Part shown: in pieces, positions 49,211 to 51,576 of the stretch | Layout: each line of letters begins with the position of its first letter | Position numbering within the stretch: the first letter of the stretch is position 1 | Source of the DNA: Lachnospiraceae bacterium | Lineage (GTDB): Bacteria > Bacillota > Clostridia > Lachnospirales > Lachnospiraceae | Length of the DNA: 51,576 nucleotides | Assembly (NCBI GenBank): GCA_017543445.1 | Contig: JAFYGB010000056.1 | Location: forward strand, 1-51,576 | Reading direction: 5' to 3' | Made by a program: the position numbers and the translations under genes | The notes under the pieces: model-generated | The model's input: only the letters and a program-made list of their open reading frames with translations | What the model was told of the DNA's origin: nothing | The model's database searches: none

Positions 49211-50518
49211 TTATGCCGGTTCGGGCGCTCCCGCCTGGCTTTCGGCAAATGACTGCGCTCTCCGGCGCTGTGCGATCACTTCAGGATCCCGGTAGGTGTA
49301 CTCCGGATCGGAGTGTTTCTCCACCGTCTCCTTCGTGATGCGGCAGGTCGCAATCGAGTCATCCGACGGAACCTCGTACATGGTGTCCATCATGATGTCT
49401 TCCAGGATGGCACGCAGGCCTCTGGCTCCGGTCTTCCGTGCCAGCGAAAGATCCGCGATGGCGAGCAATGCGTCGTCGTCGAACTCGAGTTTTACTTCAT
49501 CCAGCGACAGCATGTACTGGTACTGGCGAACGATCGCGTTCTTCGGCTCGGTCAGGATGCGCACCAATGCGTCGCGATCCAGAAGATCCAGGGAAACATT
49601 GATCGGAACACGTCCTACGAACTCCGGAATGATACCGAACTTCACGAGATCCTGCGGAAGCACCTCGCGGAACAGTTCACCCGTGTTCTTCTCGACCTTA
49701 CTCTCCACATTCGAGTTGAAGCCCATGGACTTCTTACCGATGCGGGCCTCGATGATATTATCCAATCCGTCAAATGCTCCGCCGCAGATGAACAGAATAT
49801 TCGTCGTGTCAATGTGCAAAAGTTCCTGCTGGGGATGCTTACGTCCGCCCTGCGGGGGAACGCTGGCAACCGTACCTTCCAGGATCTTCAAAAGTGCCTG
49901 CTGTACGCCCTCACCGGATACATCACGGGTCACGGAAACATTCTCCGATTTCTTTGCGATCTTATCGATCTCATCGATGTATACGATGCCGTACTGCGCA
50001 CGCTCAATATCGTAGTCCGCTGCCTGGATCAGTTTCAGCAGGATGTTCTCAACATCCTCGCCGACATAACCGGCCTCGGTAAGCGTCGTCGCGTCCGCGA
50101 TGGCAAAAGGAACGTTTAAGATCTTCGCCAGAGACTGCGCCAGGAAGGTTTTACCACAACCGGTCGGTCCCAGAAGCAGGATGTTGGACTTCTGCAGGTC
50201 GACTTCGGAATTATCCGCGTGGTTGACACGCTTATAGTGGTTGTAGACCGCTACGGAGAGGGCCTTCTTCGCCTGCTCCTGTCCTACGACATATTCATCC
50301 AGATGGCGTTTGATCTCCTTCGGATACATGAGGCGCACCAGGTCATAGTCTCCCCGATCCGGCTTCTCGATCATCTCCATGCAGAGATTTACGCAATCTT
50401 CACAGATGTAGGTTCCGGCATAACTTCCGCCGAACAGCCGCCCGCGAACTTCCTTCTCTGTCCTGCCACAGAAGCCGCAGCGAATGACGTCTTTTGCCTC
50501 TTTGTCTTTGTTATCCAT
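49211..50518 (-). CDS. clpX: ClpX, ATPase subunit of the ClpXP protease
   Basis: 435 residues from ATG 50518 (AAAGG 8 bases upstream; a GTG three codons earlier is possible). Zinc-binding domain CGFCGR...CEDC (about 13-40), AAA+ with Walker [11 protein letters not shown], pore loop [13 protein letters not shown], Walker [17 protein letters not shown] and sensor 2 KTGARGLR. Unfolds substrates and feeds them to ClpP, encoded 112 bases upstream. Confidence 0.97.
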   Translation of the reverse strand: MDNKDKEAKDVIRCGFCGRTEKEVRGRLFGGSYAGTYICEDCVNLCMEMIEKPDRGDYDLVRLMYPKEIKRHLDEYVVGQEQAKKALSVAVYNHYKRVNHADNSEVDLQKSNILLLGPTGCGKTFLAQSLAKILNVPFAIADATTLTEAGYVGEDVENILLKLIQAADYDIERAQYGIVYIDEIDKIAKKSENVSVTRDVSGEGVQQALLKILEGTVASVPPQGGRKHPQQELLHIDTTNILFICGGAFDGLDNIIEARIGKKSMGFNSNVESKVEKNTGELFREVLPQDLVKFGIIPEFVGRVPINVSLDLLDRDALVRILTEPKNAIVRQYQYMLSLDEVKLEFDDDALLAIADLSLARKTGARGLRAILEDIMMDTMYEVPSDDSIATCRITKETVEKHSDPEYTYRDPEVIAQRRRAQSFAESQAGAPEPA

Positions 50519-50629
50519 GTTTTTCACCTTTCACATGTTACAATGCGCCGCCTGTAAAACGTCTTATCCTCACAGGCAGATTTCCGTCCCGTTTTCTGAT
50601 CGGATATCGGAAGTGAACCGCTGCTATTA

Positions 50630-51211
50630 TCAGTGGCTCGAGATAACGGCGTCGATCAGGCCATATTCTTTCGCCTGCTCTGCCGACATATAGTTGTCAC
50701 GCTCGGTATCTCTTGCGATCTCTTCGAGCGGACGACCGCAGTTTGCTGCGAGGATCGTATTCAACTTCTCGCGGGTCTTCAAAATATGCTCTGCTGCGAT
50801 CTGGATCTCCGTCGCCTGGCCCTGAGCGCCGCCCAGAGGCTGGTGGATCATGATCTCTGCGTTCGGAAGCGCATAGCGCTTACCCTTCGCCCCGCCGGAC
50901 AGAAGGAAGGCTCCCATGCTGGCTGCCATGCCAATGCAAGTCGTGGAAACATCACACTTGATGTACTGCATGGTATCGTAGATCGCCATGCCTGCGGTAA
51001 CACTGCCGCCCGGGCTGTTGATGTAAAGATTGATGTCCTTATTCGGGTCTTCCGACTCCAGAAACAGAAGCTGCGCTACTACCAGGCTGGCGGTAACTTC
51101 ATTTACCTCCTCACCCAGGAAGATGATGCGCTCCTTCAAAAGTCTCGAATATATGTCGTAGGATCTCTCACCACGATTTGTTTGTTCAATGACATAAGGT
51201 ACCAATGCCAT
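50630..51211 (-). CDS. clpP: ClpP, proteolytic subunit
   Basis: 193 residues. Catalytic Ser in [13 protein letters not shown] (about 97), His in [19 protein letters not shown] (about 122), and Asp in the C-terminal [19 protein letters not shown] region (about 171). Forms the barrel that ClpX caps. Strong GGAGG and its own promoter at 51272. In many Firmicutes tig precedes clpP; here an IS256-family element begins about 230 bases upstream instead. Confidence 0.97.
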   Translation of the reverse strand: MALVPYVIEQTNRGERSYDIYSRLLKERIIFLGEEVNEVTASLVVAQLLFLESEDPNKDINLYINSPGGSVTAGMAIYDTMQYIKCDVSTTCIGMAASMGAFLLSGGAKGKRYALPNAEIMIHQPLGGAQGQATEIQIAAEHILKTREKLNTILAANCGRPLEEIARDTERDNYMSAEQAKEYGLIDAVISSH

Positions 51212-51271
51212 GATGTATTACCTCCGATAATTGAATTCGGCTCCGCGCGCAGGGCGCACGTCGCTCAGGAT

Positions 51272-51300
51272 ATTTTACCACAAAAATACGCCTTTGTAAA
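51272..51300 (-). promoter_or_regulatory. Promoter of clpP
   Basis: Minus strand TTTACA, 17 bases, TAAAAT, with a TGTG preceding the -10. Start point near 51265 gives a leader of about 55 bases with a GCGC-rich dyad. No CtsR or CIRCE site is visible. Confidence 0.7.
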
Positions 51301-51339
51301 CTCCCCACAGCATTTTGATGTGGTGCGCGGGCGGCCGCG

Positions 51340-51379
51340 GCCACCAAAGCGGAGAAATGAGCTTCCTTTGGTGGCTTTT
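51340..51379 (+). terminator. Hairpin GCCACCAAAG/CTTTGGTGGC with T4, upstream of clpP
   Basis: A perfect 10-bp stem followed by TTTTC on the plus strand. No plus-strand gene ends here in the window. The same word recurs at 51412-51420 (GGCCACCAA, then AACAACAAAAG) and near 18133 and 17983, so it may belong to a small repeat family. The rest of the 329-base gap 51212-51540 holds the clpP promoter and the IS256 end. Confidence 0.5.
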
Positions 51380-51432
51380 CGAGCTTTCATGACACGCCCT
51401 CTCAGCATTTGCGGCCACCAAAACAACAAAAG

Positions 51433-51576
51433 ATTGATAAAGTCCGTATAATGGTGTAAAAATAGAAAGCCACAATGGTTCGCTTTCAGGTATAATGTAG
51501 ATTGTCCAGATCAAGCATAATACCGAAAGGAGAACCACCATGGCTCAACTCAATCTTACACTAAATCAAGAAGAAA
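51433..51576 (+). mobile_element. IS256-family element, left end (cut by window edge)
   Basis: The stretch from about 51433 (GATAAAGTCCGTATAATGGTGTAA) resembles IS256-type ends, followed by a TATAAT at 51491-51496 and AAAGGAG before the transposase ATG. The exact tip, inverted repeat and target duplication cannot be checked because the right end lies outside. Confidence 0.6.
51541..51576 (+). CDS. IS256-family transposase, first 12 codons
   Basis: ATG after GAAAGGAG encodes MAQLNLTLNQEE, the typical beginning of IS256-family (mutator) transposases of Lachnospiraceae. Only 12 codons are in the window, so the assignment rests on this short match and the IS-like leader. Confidence 0.6.

Noticed and set aside
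49094-51540. CtsR or CIRCE sites before lon, clpX and clpP
   Set aside because: No tandem GGTCAAA heptads and no TTAGCACTC-N9-GAGTGCTAA were found; only an unrelated dyad precedes lon.
51275-51541. 88-codon minus-strand frame with a hydrophobic start upstream of clpP
   Set aside because: It runs through the IS256 end, a terminator-like hairpin and the clpP promoter, and has no ribosome site.
1-51576. tRNA, rRNA and CRISPR arrays
   Set aside because: No cloverleaf with TTCRANY and CCA end, no rRNA-like sequence and no regularly spaced repeats were noticed.

Overview
The window looks like a chromosomal segment of a Clostridia bacterium, most probably a gut or rumen Lachnospiraceae. This rests on gene content: the clpP-clpX-lon-engB order, a DUF5716/DUF5717 pair next to valS, cellobiose phosphorylase and GH95 fucosidase for plant or host glycans, a Gram-positive type LexA box, and strong GGAGG ribosome binding sites. 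Nearly all genes lie on the minus strand. The exceptions are two insertion sequences, the HXXEE membrane protein and the glycan block at 20.2-27.3 kb. I see no rRNA, tRNA or CRISPR array.

Layout. 1-8.5 kb is an accessory, decaying region. It holds a truncated nucleoside phosphorylase, an IS3-family element with its target duplication inside an already degraded acetyltransferase gene, a RhuM-Fic protein, acetyltransferases, a TetR/HXXEE pair with two operator palindromes, and a run of gene remnants (sfsA with its middle deleted, a nucleotidyltransferase with an early stop, a 25-codon response-regulator stub, a headless hypothetical gene). 8.6-17.9 kb is one long minus-strand gene string: methyltransferase-HAD fusion, cupin, P-loop kinase, TrmO, serine beta-lactamase-like lipoprotein, nucleotidyltransferase, hybrid histidine kinase and a sugar-binding lipoprotein. 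17.9-18.8 kb carries no gene but is packed with hairpins behind its own promoter, and is probably a large structured RNA. 18.8-22.7 kb is a divergent LacI regulator and cellobiose phosphorylase. 22.8-27.3 kb holds a DUF4130 DNA-metabolism gene under a perfect LexA box, an AraC regulator and a GH95 alpha-L-fucosidase. 27.4-36.2 kb holds an AI-2E transporter, an orphan oligopeptide-binding protein, and a MacB/FtsX-type ABC exporter next to a two-component system. 36.2-51.2 kb is core: valS, a three-gene TPR / Hsp70-like / DUF5717 operon, LCP ligase, EngB, Lon, ClpX, ClpP. The right edge enters an IS256-family transposase.

Most interesting points. (1) A roughly 165-nt multi-branched element occurs at 18432-18601 (minus) and 30539-30701 (plus). 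The two copies have diverged in sequence, but paired changes preserve at least four stems, which is the signature of a conserved structure; the first copy sits inside a hairpin-rich region of about 750 nt with its own promoter. (2) The DUF5717-DUF5716-TPR-valS operon is a plausible undescribed system built round an actin/Hsp70-like ATPase. (3) A DNA repair-associated gene carries a perfect LexA box inside a 34-bp palindrome. (4) An identical 14-bp palindrome lies upstream of both the cellobiose phosphorylase and the AraC/fucosidase locus, suggesting one regulator for both. (5) Helically phased TCTTAAA-type repeats lie upstream of the ABC exporter beside its two-component system.
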